Source of the DNA: Streptomyces capillispiralis
Lineage (GTDB): Bacteria; Actinomycetota; Actinomycetes; Streptomycetales; Streptomycetaceae
DNA: 64,000 nucleotides
Direction of reading: 5' to 3'
NCBI RefSeq assembly: GCF_007829875.1
Contig: NZ_VIWV01000001.1
Location: forward strand, 4,124,501 to 4,188,500
A program made the translations under genes and the position numbers. A model generated the notes under the pieces. It searched no databases. It had not been told where the DNA came from and worked only from the letters and a program-made list of their open reading frames with translations. This document shows positions 38,244 to 46,190 of the stretch, in pieces (positions within the stretch are counted from its first letter, which is position 1; the number at the start of each line of letters is the position of its first letter).

Positions 38244-38719
38244 CGCCCGACGAGCTCGTCGCCCACTACGGACTGGAGCCGATCCCCCGCGAGGGCGGGC
38301 GGTTCCGCCAGACCTGGGCGGGTCCGCGGCGGCCCGACGGCCGGCCCGAGGGCACCGCCATCGTTGCCCTGCTCACCGACGCCCCCGGCGACTTCTCGGC
38401 CCTGCACCGCCTGCCCGCCGACGAGATCTGGCACTTCCACCTCGGCGACCCGCTCCAGTTCCTCCTGCTCGCCCCGGACGGCACCTCCCGCACCCCCGTC
38501 CTGGGCCCCGACGTCCTCGGCGGCCAGCACGTGCAGCTCACCGTCCCCGCCGGCACCTGGATGGGGGCACGGGTGGCGGCGGGCGGCGCCTGGACCCTCT
38601 TCGGCTGCACCATGGCGCCCGGCTTCACCCACGAGGGCTACGAGCACGGCGACGCGGCGGAACTGACGGCGCGCCACCCGGACCGGGCGGCGCTCATCGC
38701 GGATCTGTGCCGCCCATGA
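38240..38719 (+). CDS. cupin (DUF985) family protein
   Basis: A 159-aa protein starting at ATG 38240, which overlaps the previous stop (ATGA). The cupin_5/DUF985 pattern is complete: LVAHYGLEPIPREGGRFRQT, then TAIVALLTDAPGDFSALHRL, ADEIWHFHLGDPLQFLLLAP with metal-type His residues, LTVPAGTWMGARVAAGG and GCTMAPGFTHEGYEHGD. Members resemble RmlC-like sugar epimerases or are metal-binding enzymes of unknown substrate. It is co-translated with the upstream acylase fusion and the downstream SDR (another ATGA overlap), so all three should act in one pathway, presumably siderophore-related. Confidence 0.85.
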   Translation: MTPDELVAHYGLEPIPREGGRFRQTWAGPRRPDGRPEGTAIVALLTDAPGDFSALHRLPADEIWHFHLGDPLQFLLLAPDGTSRTPVLGPDVLGGQHVQLTVPAGTWMGARVAAGGAWTLFGCTMAPGFTHEGYEHGDAAELTARHPDRAALIADLCRP

Positions 38720-39489
38720 GCGGCCAGGGCCTGCTCCGCGGCCAGGTCGCCCTCGTCACCGGCGCGGGCGGCGGCGTCGGCCGGGGCATCGCGGAGCGGT
38801 TCGCCGAGGAGGGCGCCGCCGTCGCGCTGCACTGCCGTACGGCGGTGGAGTCCGCGCGCGGCACCGCCGACCGCATCCGTGCGGCGGGTGGTGAGGCCGT
38901 CGTGCTGCGCGCCGACCTCACCGACGAGGACGCCTGCCACGCCCTGGTGGCCGAGGCCGCCGAGTGGGGCGGCGGCCGGCTGACCGCGCTCGTCAACAAC
39001 GCCGGGATCCAGCCGGTCCGGGAACTCGCCGGAATGACGGCGGCCGAGTGGCGTACGGTCGTGGACACCAACCTCACCAGCGTCTTCGCCTGCACCCAGG
39101 CGGCCGCACGGCTCATGCGGGACCAGGACGGCGGCGGCTCCGTCACCCACATCGCCTCGGTCGAGGCCCACCGCCCGGCCCCGGCCCACGCCCACTACGG
39201 CGCGTCCAAGGCGGCGGTGGTGATGCACGCCCGCTCGGCCGCCCTGGAGTACGGCCCGTGGGGCGTGCGCGTCAACACGGTCTCGCCCGGCCTGATCGAC
39301 CGGGAGGGCCTGGCCGACGCCTGGCCGGAGGGCGTACGCCGCTGGCAGCGGGCGTCCGCCGTGGGCCGGCTCGGCCGCGCCGAGGACGTCGGCGACGCCT
39401 GCGTGTTCCTGGCCTCACGGCTCGCGTCCTGGATCACGGGCCACGACCTGGTGGTGGACGGCGGGGTGTCGGCGCGGCCCACCTGGTGA
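38716..39489 (+). CDS. short-chain dehydrogenase/reductase
   Basis: A 257-aa classical SDR. The nucleotide motif TGAGGGVGRG (TGxxxGxG) is near residues 17-26, the NNAG motif is in ALVNNAGIQPV, the Ser of the catalytic triad is in THIASVEAHR, and YGASK supplies Tyr-x-x-x-Lys; PGLIDREGL follows. All active-site residues are present. Cofactor choice is uncertain; the acidic residue after strand 2 is not clear (LHCRTAVES favours NADPH). ATG 38716 overlaps the cupin stop. Member of the acylase-cupin-SDR operon. Confidence 0.88.
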   Translation: MSGQGLLRGQVALVTGAGGGVGRGIAERFAEEGAAVALHCRTAVESARGTADRIRAAGGEAVVLRADLTDEDACHALVAEAAEWGGGRLTALVNNAGIQPVRELAGMTAAEWRTVVDTNLTSVFACTQAAARLMRDQDGGGSVTHIASVEAHRPAPAHAHYGASKAAVVMHARSAALEYGPWGVRVNTVSPGLIDREGLADAWPEGVRRWQRASAVGRLGRAEDVGDACVFLASRLASWITGHDLVVDGGVSARPTW

Positions 39490-39558
39490 GCCGGTGAGCG
39501 AAGCGGGCCACCTGTCCGTACGTATCCCGGAGCCGGACGGCCGGAGGGCGGGTACGAC

Positions 39559-41346
39559 GTGGAGCGACGGCGGAGCGGGGCGGCGGACGGGGGCGGGCGC
39601 GGCCGGGCCCCGGCCCGCGGCACCCGGCGACTTCGGGGACTGGTGCTGCTGGGTCCCCTGCTGGTCCTGTTCCTCCTCGGCAGCGCGGCCCCGGCGAGTG
39701 CCCACGCCGCCCTGCGCGGCACCGACCCCGAGGACAAGAGCGTCGTCGCGTCGGCGCCCCGGCACATCACCCTGACCTTCACGGAGTCCGTCGGCCTGCT
39801 CGAGGACTCCTTCCGCGTCTACGCACCCGACAACCGCCGGGTCCCCCTGGGCGAGCCGCGGCACGCGGACGGCCGCTCCGACACCGCCCGCACCGGGCTC
39901 CCCGGCGGCCTCGCCGACGGCACCTACACGGTGGCCTGGCGGGTGGTCTCCGCCGACAGCCACCCGGTCTCCGGCGCCTTCACCTTCTCCGTCGGCGCCC
40001 CCTCGCCCACCCCACCCGCGGCGCGCGTGGCCCCCGCCGAGCACCCGGTCACCGCGAGCCTCTACGACACCGGCCGCCATCTCGCGTACATCGCCGCCGC
40101 CCTGCTGATCGGCACGGCGGCGTTCGCCGGGCTGTGCCGCCCGCCGGACCCCGCCCCGCTGCGGCTCCCGCTGCTCACCGGCTGGTGGACCCTGCTGGCG
40201 GCCACGGTCGTGCTCCTCGTCCTGCGCGCCCCCTACGAGACCGGTACCGCGCCGGGCACCGCCTTCGACACCTCCGCCCTGGCCCGCACCCTCACCGGCC
40301 GCCCGGGTCTCGCCCTGCTGGCCCGGCTGGCCCTGCTCCTGCTGACGGCGGCCGTCTTCCTCCTCCTCTCCCGGCGCCGCGCACCGGCCGCCCGCACACC
40401 CCCGGCCCACCTGGCCGCGGGCGCCGCCCTGGCCGTCGCCCTCGCCCTGACCTGGGCGGCGGCCGAACACGCCTCCGCCGGCATCCAGGTCCCGGTGGCG
40501 ATGACGTCGTCCGTCCTGCACCTGCTGGCGATGGCGTGCTGGCTCGGCGGCCTGACCGCCCTGCTCCTCACCCTGTACCGCGCGAAGACCCCGCCACCGG
40601 CCGCCACGGTCACCCGCTTCTCCCGCCTGGCCTTCGCCTCGGTGACCGTCCTGGTCCTCACCGGCGTCTACCAGTCCTGGCGCGGCCTGGGCTCCTGGAA
40701 CGCGCTCAACGACTCCCCGTACGGCCGCACCCTCACCGTCAAACTCCTGGTGACGGTCCTCCTGCTGGCGGCGGCGGGCCTCTCCCGCCACTGGACGACC
40801 GCCCTGGCAGCAGCGGAGACACCGCCCCCGACCCCCCACAAGCCCACCCCCGACCCCCGCCGCGCCCTGCGCCGGTCCGTACTGGCCGAAGTGACGGTGG
40901 CGGTCGTCGTGCTGCTGGTCACCACGGTGCTGACCGGCACCCTCCCGGCCCGCGCGGAGGCCGAGGCGGCCGAGGCACCGCGACCGCAGGTGGCCGGCCT
41001 CCCCGGGGCGTCGGCCCTCACGGTCCCCTACGACACCGGCACACCGGGCGGCCGGGGCTCGGTGCAGATCACCATGGACCCGGGCCGGGTGGGCGAGAAC
41101 GGCCTCCAGGCGGTGGTCTTCGGCCCCGACGGCGGCCTGGTCACCATCCCGGAACTGCGCCTCTCCTTCACCCTCGCCGCCCGGGACATCGGCCCCCTGG
41201 ACGCGAAGCTGACCGACCGCGGCGGCTACTGGGCCACCAACGACCTCACCCTCCCCCTCGACGGCACCTGGACCATGAAACTGACGGTCAGGGTCTCCGA
41301 ACTGGACCAGGTGACCGAGACCCGAAAAGTACGCATCACCCGCTGA
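39559..41346 (+). CDS. CopC-CopD fusion copper transport/resistance protein (YcnJ-like)
   Basis: A 595-aa membrane protein. After a signal peptide ending near SAAPASAHA (residue 50), the mature end starts with the CopC copper-binding His (HAALRGTDPE), followed by the CopC domain (LTFTESVGLLEDSFRVY, SADSHPVSGAFTFSVG, the second His ligand). Residues about 170-460 contain eight or so CopD membrane helices. The C-terminal 130 residues form a YtkA-like beta domain (VQITMDPGRVGENGLQAVVF). This is the YcnJ layout: extracytoplasmic copper capture joined to membrane transport. GTG 39559 is the start with no strong ribosome site; the gap to the SDR is 69 bp, so it may belong to the same transcript. 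Confidence 0.85.
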   Translation: MERRRSGAADGGGRGRAPARGTRRLRGLVLLGPLLVLFLLGSAAPASAHAALRGTDPEDKSVVASAPRHITLTFTESVGLLEDSFRVYAPDNRRVPLGEPRHADGRSDTARTGLPGGLADGTYTVAWRVVSADSHPVSGAFTFSVGAPSPTPPAARVAPAEHPVTASLYDTGRHLAYIAAALLIGTAAFAGLCRPPDPAPLRLPLLTGWWTLLAATVVLLVLRAPYETGTAPGTAFDTSALARTLTGRPGLALLARLALLLLTAAVFLLLSRRRAPAARTPPAHLAAGAALAVALALTWAAAEHASAGIQVPVAMTSSVLHLLAMACWLGGLTALLLTLYRAKTPPPAATVTRFSRLAFASVTVLVLTGVYQSWRGLGSWNALNDSPYGRTLTVKLLVTVLLLAAAGLSRHWTTALAAAETPPPTPHKPTPDPRRALRRSVLAEVTVAVVVLLVTTVLTGTLPARAEAEAAEAPRPQVAGLPGASALTVPYDTGTPGGRGSVQITMDPGRVGENGLQAVVFGPDGGLVTIPELRLSFTLAARDIGPLDAKLTDRGGYWATNDLTLPLDGTWTMKLTVRVSELDQVTETRKVRITR

Positions 41347-41381
41347 CGCCGGCGCACTGCGACCTAGCGCTCGGTTCCTGC

Positions 41382-41651
41382 TCATGCCCTGCGCCAAGCG
41401 CTGAGCAGTTCCTCGGGGCCGTACACCGCCCGGAGGCCGGAACAACCGACCCCGTTGCGGGAGACCGCCACGAGCGGTACCGGCTCGTCGGTGATCGCTG
41501 CCCGGTGCTTCTGCAGTGCGATCAGGTCGTGGCTGTCGAACGGGGAGTTCTCCAGCCACTTGACCGAGCCGAGGAAGAGCAACCGCTCGGCCACCGGTTG
41601 CCGGTCGGCGCCCACCAAGTCGGGGGAGCCCTTGGGGATCGCGAGCTCAGC
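41382..41651 (-). pseudogene. 3'-terminal fragment of a DUF234 ATP-binding protein
   Basis: About 90 codons of minus-strand coding sequence match the C-terminal end of AAA-type proteins with a DUF234 domain: DLVGADRQPVAERLLFLGSV, KWLENSPFDSHDLIALQKHR, LTDEPVPLV-like ITDEPVPLVAVSRNGVG, and YGPEELLSAWR. The N-terminal ATPase (Walker motifs) and most of DUF234 are missing; upstream is unrelated sequence and the tRNA-Ser(GGA) terminator at 41695. This is the relic of a gene truncated at a tRNA-linked junction, a frequent site for integrative elements. Confidence 0.75.
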
Positions 41652-41694
41652 ACCTGTTCCGAGACCGACTGAGACGGAAACTGGGACGGACCAC

Positions 41695-41732
41695 GTCGAA
41701 GGGCCCCACCGCGAACGGTGGGGCCCTTCGAC
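41695..41732 (-). terminator. 17-bp stem terminator of tRNA-Ser(GGA)
   Basis: Perfect stem GTCGAAGGGCCCCACCG/CGGTGGGGCCCTTCGAC with a CGAA loop, 20 bp beyond the tRNA CCA end on the minus strand. The strongest hairpin noted in the window. Confidence 0.85.
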
Positions 41733-41751
41733 ATCGTGCCCGGTGAGGCAC

Positions 41752-41839
41752 TGGCGGAGGATACGAGATTCGAACTCGTGAGGGGTTGCCCCCAACACGC
41801 TTTCCAAGCGTGCGCCCTAGGCCTCTAGGCGAATCCTCC
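41752..41839 (-). tRNA. tRNA-Ser(GGA), CCA encoded
   Basis: Class-II tRNA on the minus strand. Acceptor GGAGGAT/ATCCTCC, discriminator G and encoded CCA; anticodon arm CACGC-TTGGAAA-GCGTG with anticodon GGA; long variable arm; T-loop TTCGAAT. Confidence 0.93.
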
Positions 41840-41916
41840 GGTGGGAACATTACATGACCGAGAGGAGTGCTCGCGAACTCGTTCCGGGCCCGCGACATGG
41901 GGTAGCCTCTGCCGTA

Positions 41917-42002
41917 GCCCCTCACGCGGCGCTATCTGACTGAACTCCCCCAGGGCCGGAAGGCAGCAAGGGTAGGTCGGCTCTGGCGGGTGCGTGGGGG
42001 GC
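41917..42002 (+). ncRNA. ffs: signal recognition particle 4.5S-type RNA
   Basis: Contains the diagnostic SRP motif GGCCGGAAGGCAGCAAGGGT (tetraloop GGAA and the internal AGCA loop, Ffh-binding site). The ends GCCCCTCACGC (41917-41927) and GCGTGGGGGGC (41992-42002) pair to close the long hairpin. A promoter -10 TAGCCT is at 41903-41908. SRP RNA works with Ffh in membrane-protein targeting. The exact ends may differ by some bases. As in S. coelicolor, it stands just upstream of dnaX. Confidence 0.9.
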
Positions 42003-42092
42003 GCTTGCGTTTGCCGGCCGGTCGTCGCAGGTCACGGGGCCCCCTCCGGCGCGCGGGGCCGGTTGTCGGCGGGCGCCTATAACCTCGTATGC

Positions 42093-44375
42093 GTGTCGTC
42101 TCTCGCGCTGTACCGCCGCTATCGCCCGGAGTCGTTCGCCGAGGTCATCGGGCAGGAGCATGTCACCGACCCGTTGCAGCAGGCGCTGCGGAACAACCGG
42201 GTCAATCACGCGTACCTGTTCAGCGGTCCGCGCGGATGCGGCAAGACGACCAGCGCGCGCATCCTGGCGCGCTGCCTGAACTGCGAGAAGGGCCCCACGC
42301 CGACCCCGTGCGGGGAGTGCCAGTCCTGCCAGGACCTCGCGCGCAACGGGCCCGGTTCGATCGACGTGATCGAGATCGACGCCGCTTCCCACGGTGGTGT
42401 GGACGACGCCCGTGACCTGCGCGAGAAGGCTTTCTTCGGGCCCGCCTCCAGCCGCTACAAGATCTACATCATCGACGAGGCCCACATGGTCTCCCCGCAG
42501 GGTTTCAACGCCCTGCTCAAGGTCGTCGAGGAGCCCCCGGAGCATCTGAAGTTCATCTTCGCGACCACCGAGCCCGAGAAGGTCATCGGGACCATCCGGT
42601 CGCGTACGCACCACTACCCGTTCCGGCTGGTGCCGCCCGGCACCCTGCGGGACTACCTCGGCCAGGTGTGCCAGAAGGAGGACATCCCCGTAGAGGACGG
42701 CGTGCTGCCGCTCGTCGTGCGGGCCGGTGCCGGGTCCGTGCGTGACTCGATGTCCGTCATGGACCAGCTGCTCGCCAGCGCCGGCGCGGACGGTGTGACG
42801 TACGCCATGGCCACCTCCCTGCTCGGGTACACGGACGGCTCGCTGCTCGACTCCGTCGTCGAGGCCTTCGCGACCGGCGACGGGGCCGCCGCCTTCGAGG
42901 TCGTCGACCGGGTCATCGAGGGCGGCAACGATCCGCGCAGGTTCGTCGCCGACCTGCTGGAGCGGCTGCGGGACCTGGTGATCCTCGCCGCCGTGCCGGA
43001 CGCGGCCGAGAAGGGGCTCATCGACGCCCCCGCCGACGTCATCGAGCGGATGCAGGCCCAGGCCGGCACCTTCGGCGCCGCCGAGCTCAGCCGCGCCGCC
43101 GACCTCGTCAACGAGGGACTCACCGAGATGCGCGGCGCCACCTCGCCCCGCCTCCAGCTCGAGCTGATCTGCGCGCGCGTCCTGCTCCCCGCGGCCTACG
43201 GCGACGAGCGCTCGGTCATGGCCCGCCTGGACCGGATCGAGCGCGGGGTGAACTTCTCCGCGGGCGCCGGCGGCGTCGGCATGCCCGCCGCGGGATACGT
43301 GCCCGGGCCGGAGGCCCACGGGGGAGCACCGGCCGGGGCCGGTCAGGTTCCGGTGCCGCCGGGCAGCGGCCCCGCGGCCGCCCGGGCGGCGGTCCGCGGG
43401 CCGAGCCCGTCACCGGCTCCGCCGCCGCCCGCCCCCGCGCCTGCTCCGGCTCCCGCCGCGGCTCCCGCGCCCGCCCCCGCTCCGGCCGCCGCGCAGGCTC
43501 AGCCTCCGGCTGCCGCCCCGGCCCCTGCCCCGGCCGACCCGCAGGCCGCGTCCGGTGCCCCCGGCGCCTGGCCCACCGCAGCCTCCGCCGGTGGCGGTGG
43601 CCGACGGCCGGGCGGCTGGCCCACGGCCACGCCGGCCGGTGGCGGCGGGCAGCCCGCGGCCACCCCTGCCGGTGCTCCCACGCCGCCGCCCGCACCCCAG
43701 GCGGCCCCCGCGCCCGCACCGACGGCACCCGCGCCCTCGGGCGGCGGCGGTGGCCTCGACCCCCGCATGCTCTGGCCGAACATCCTGGAGACCGTCAAGA
43801 ACCGCCGGCGCTTCACCTGGATCCTGCTCAGCCAGAACGCCCAGGTGACCGGCTTCGACGGCACCACCCTCCAGATCGGCTTCGTGAACGCCGGGGCCCG
43901 GGACAACTTCCTCAGCAGCGGCAGCGAGGACGTACTGCGCCAGGCGCTGGCCGAACAGTTCAACGTGCAGTGGAAGATCGAGGCGATCGTCGACCCCTCC
44001 GGTGGGGGCGCGCCCGCACCCGCCCCGGCCGGACCGCCCGGCGGCCGTAGTGGCGGCGGCGGGGGCTACGGAGGCGGGGGCGGTGGCTACGGCGGCCCCG
44101 GCACCGGAGGCGGCCAGCGCCCGTCCGCGCCCCAGACACCCGCCCCACCCGCCCCCACGCAGCACGCGAGCAGCGCCCCGGCCCCGCCCGCGTCGGCCCC
44201 CGCCCCCGCCCCGGCGCCCCGCCCGGCCGCCCAGGAACCGCCGCCGCCCGTCTCCCCGGAGGACGACACCCCCGAGGACGACGACCCCGACCTGGACGAA
44301 TCGGCCCTCTCCGGCCAGGACCTCCTCGTCCGCGAGCTGGGGGCGACGGTCGTCGAGGAGTTCACCAACGACTAG
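42093..44375 (+). CDS. dnaX: DNA polymerase III subunit gamma/tau
   Basis: A 760-aa clamp-loader ATPase starting at GTG 42093 (MSSLALYRRYRPESFAEVIG). Walker A GPRGCGKT is at 45-52, zinc-ligand cysteines are at 61, 64, 73, 76 and 79, and IYIIDEAHM is the Walker B. Sensor residues follow in FIFATTEPEKVIGTIRSRTH (20 shown). Residues about 380-570 and 650-740 are Pro/Ala/Gly-rich linkers. The small conserved DNA-binding-like domain MLWPNILETVKNRRRFTWIL lies between them. A -10-like TATAAC ends 9 nt before the GTG, so the leader is absent or tiny. No programmed frameshift site was identified for a separate gamma. Confidence 0.95.
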   Translation: MSSLALYRRYRPESFAEVIGQEHVTDPLQQALRNNRVNHAYLFSGPRGCGKTTSARILARCLNCEKGPTPTPCGECQSCQDLARNGPGSIDVIEIDAASHGGVDDARDLREKAFFGPASSRYKIYIIDEAHMVSPQGFNALLKVVEEPPEHLKFIFATTEPEKVIGTIRSRTHHYPFRLVPPGTLRDYLGQVCQKEDIPVEDGVLPLVVRAGAGSVRDSMSVMDQLLASAGADGVTYAMATSLLGYTDGSLLDSVVEAFATGDGAAAFEVVDRVIEGGNDPRRFVADLLERLRDLVILAAVPDAAEKGLIDAPADVIERMQAQAGTFGAAELSRAADLVNEGLTEMRGATSPRLQLELICARVLLPAAYGDERSVMARLDRIERGVNFSAGAGGVGMPAAGYVPGPEAHGGAPAGAGQVPVPPGSGPAAARAAVRGPSPSPAPPPPAPAPAPAPAAAPAPAPAPAAAQAQPPAAAPAPAPADPQAASGAPGAWPTAASAGGGGRRPGGWPTATPAGGGGQPAATPAGAPTPPPAPQAAPAPAPTAPAPSGGGGGLDPRMLWPNILETVKNRRRFTWILLSQNAQVTGFDGTTLQIGFVNAGARDNFLSSGSEDVLRQALAEQFNVQWKIEAIVDPSGGGAPAPAPAGPPGGRSGGGGGYGGGGGGYGGPGTGGGQRPSAPQTPAPPAPTQHASSAPAPPASAPAPAPAPRPAAQEPPPPVSPEDDTPEDDDPDLDESALSGQDLLVRELGATVVEEFTND

Positions 44376-44584
44376 GCGACGACCGGGGACGGCCGGGGAC
44401 GACCGGCGGACGAGTGGCGGCCAGGGCTCCGATCCGGACGACGGGGCAGGACGAGAGGCGGGGCCGGAGGCGCTCCGCCGTAACTGCGGACGCCCTCCCT
44501 CCGCCCCCGTACCTGGAGGAACGTACGAACCGCCTTCCCCCACCCCTTCGGAAGCCCGCACAAAGCGAATGCGCCGCTTCCCGT

Positions 44585-44597
44585 TAGGCTGACCCCT
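44585..44597 (+). promoter_or_regulatory. leaderless promoter -10 of purD
   Basis: TAGGCT (44585-44590) is placed exactly 7 nt before the GTG start of purD and no ribosome site is present, as with upp and purF. Confidence 0.55.
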
Positions 44598-45884
44598 GTG
44601 AAGGTCCTCGTCATCGGCAGCGGCGCCCGCGAACACGCCCTGTGCCACTCCCTGTCCCTCGACCCCGCCGTCACCGCGCTGCACTGCGCGCCCGGCAACG
44701 CCGGCATCGCCGGGGTCGCCGAGCTGCACCCGGTCGACGCCCTCGACGGCGCGGCCGTGTCGGCGCTGGCCACGCGGCTCGGCGCGGACCTCGTGGTGGT
44801 CGGCCCGGAGGCGCCCCTCGTCGCCGGTGTCGCCGACGCCGTGCGCGACGCGGGCATCCCGGTCTTCGGCCCCTCCAAGGAGGCCGCGCAGCTCGAGGGC
44901 TCCAAGGCCTTCGCCAAGGACGTCATGGCGGGGGCCGGGGTGCCCACCGCCCGCTCCTACGTCTGCACCACGCCCGAGGAGGCCGACGCGGCCCTCAGCG
45001 CGTTCGGCGCGCCGTACGTCGTCAAGGACGACGGGCTCGCTGCGGGCAAGGGCGTCGTCGTCACCGGAGACGTCGAGGTGGCCCGCGCGCACGCCGCCGC
45101 CTGCATGGGGGTGTCTCCCGCGCCGTCCCGGCAGCGGGGGAGCGTGGTCATCGAGGAGTTCCTCGACGGCCCCGAGGTCTCCCTCTTCGCCATCACCGAC
45201 GGCGAGACGGTCGTCCCGTTGCAGCCCGCCCAGGACTTCAAGCGCGCGCTGGACGGCGACGAGGGCCCGAACACCGGCGGGATGGGGGCGTACTCCCCGC
45301 TGCCGTGGGCCGACCCGAAGCTGGTCGACGAGGTCATGGAGACCGTGCTCCAGCCGACCGTGGACGAGATGAGGCGCCGCGGCACCCCCTTCTCCGGCCT
45401 GCTGTACGCCGGACTCGCGATCACCTCGCGCGGTGTCCGCGTGATCGAGTTCAACGCCCGGTTCGGCGACCCCGAGACCCAGGTGGTCCTGGCCCGGCTG
45501 CAGACCCCGCTGGGCGGCGTGCTGATGGCCGCCGCCACCGGCAACCTCGCCCACCTGGAGCCGATGCGCTGGAGCGACGAGGCCGCCGTCACCGTGGTCG
45601 TCGCCTCGCACAACTACCCCGGCACGCCCCGCACCGGAGACCCGATCACCGGTCTGGACGAGGTCGCCGCGCAGGACGCCCCGCACGCGTACGTGCTGCA
45701 CGCCGGGACGAAGCGCGACGGCGACGCGATCGTCAGCGCGGGCGGGCGCGTGCTGTCCGTCACCGCGACCGGCAAGGACCTCACCGAGGCCCGCGACCGC
45801 GCCTACCGCGCGGTCTCCCGCATCGGCCTCGACGGCTCCCAGCACCGCACCGACATCGCGGCGAAGGCGGCGCGGGACGCGTGA
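44598..45884 (+). CDS. purD: phosphoribosylamine-glycine ligase (GAR synthetase)
   Basis: A 428-aa ATP-grasp enzyme, second step of de novo purine synthesis: phosphoribosylamine + glycine + ATP to GAR. The N-domain is MKVLVIGSGAREHALCHSLS. The ATP-grasp part has APYVVKDDGLAAGKGVVV, EEFLDGPEVSLFAITDG, DEGPNTGGMGAYSP and VIEFNARFGDPETQVVL (Glu/Asn metal ligands); all are intact. GTG 44598 fits a leaderless promoter. The gene is separated from dnaX by 222 bp and ends in a strong terminator (45940-45973), so it is its own unit; the other pur genes lie 5-19 kb further right. Confidence 0.95.
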   Translation: MKVLVIGSGAREHALCHSLSLDPAVTALHCAPGNAGIAGVAELHPVDALDGAAVSALATRLGADLVVVGPEAPLVAGVADAVRDAGIPVFGPSKEAAQLEGSKAFAKDVMAGAGVPTARSYVCTTPEEADAALSAFGAPYVVKDDGLAAGKGVVVTGDVEVARAHAAACMGVSPAPSRQRGSVVIEEFLDGPEVSLFAITDGETVVPLQPAQDFKRALDGDEGPNTGGMGAYSPLPWADPKLVDEVMETVLQPTVDEMRRRGTPFSGLLYAGLAITSRGVRVIEFNARFGDPETQVVLARLQTPLGGVLMAAATGNLAHLEPMRWSDEAAVTVVVASHNYPGTPRTGDPITGLDEVAAQDAPHAYVLHAGTKRDGDAIVSAGGRVLSVTATGKDLTEARDRAYRAVSRIGLDGSQHRTDIAAKAARDA

Positions 45885-45939
45885 GCGACCGGGCCGACCC
45901 GCTCCCGGCCCCACCCCCATGCCTCGTCGATGAACCCCG

Positions 45940-45973
45940 CAGGCCCCGGATCCGTCTCAGGATTCGGGGCCTG
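45940..45973 (+). terminator. terminator of purD
   Basis: 14-bp stem CAGGCCCCGGATCC/GGATTCGGGGCCTG (one G-U pair) with a 6-nt loop, 56 bp after the purD stop, followed by ACCCTTG. Confidence 0.8.
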
Positions 45974-46190
45974 ACCCTTGCCGTCCGTCATCCACCTTTC
46001 CCCAAAGCCATTCCATCGAGTGAGCGATGTGCCATCCGGCTGACGAGGGCCGGAGCCCCAACTAGGGTGCCGCGCAAGCGTTCCGGCACTTGGCCCACCG
46101 GCATTGCGATGTCAGTGGCGGGTGCCACAGTGGGGGAGTGAGCAGGGCCAGGAGAGCGTCAGGACCGCCGTGAGGGGGTGAGGTCGGGCC

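Noticed and set aside
41652..41807. N-terminal extension of the DUF234 fragment as an intact small gene
   Set aside because: These codons run through the tRNA-Ser terminator and into the tRNA, so they are not protein-coding.
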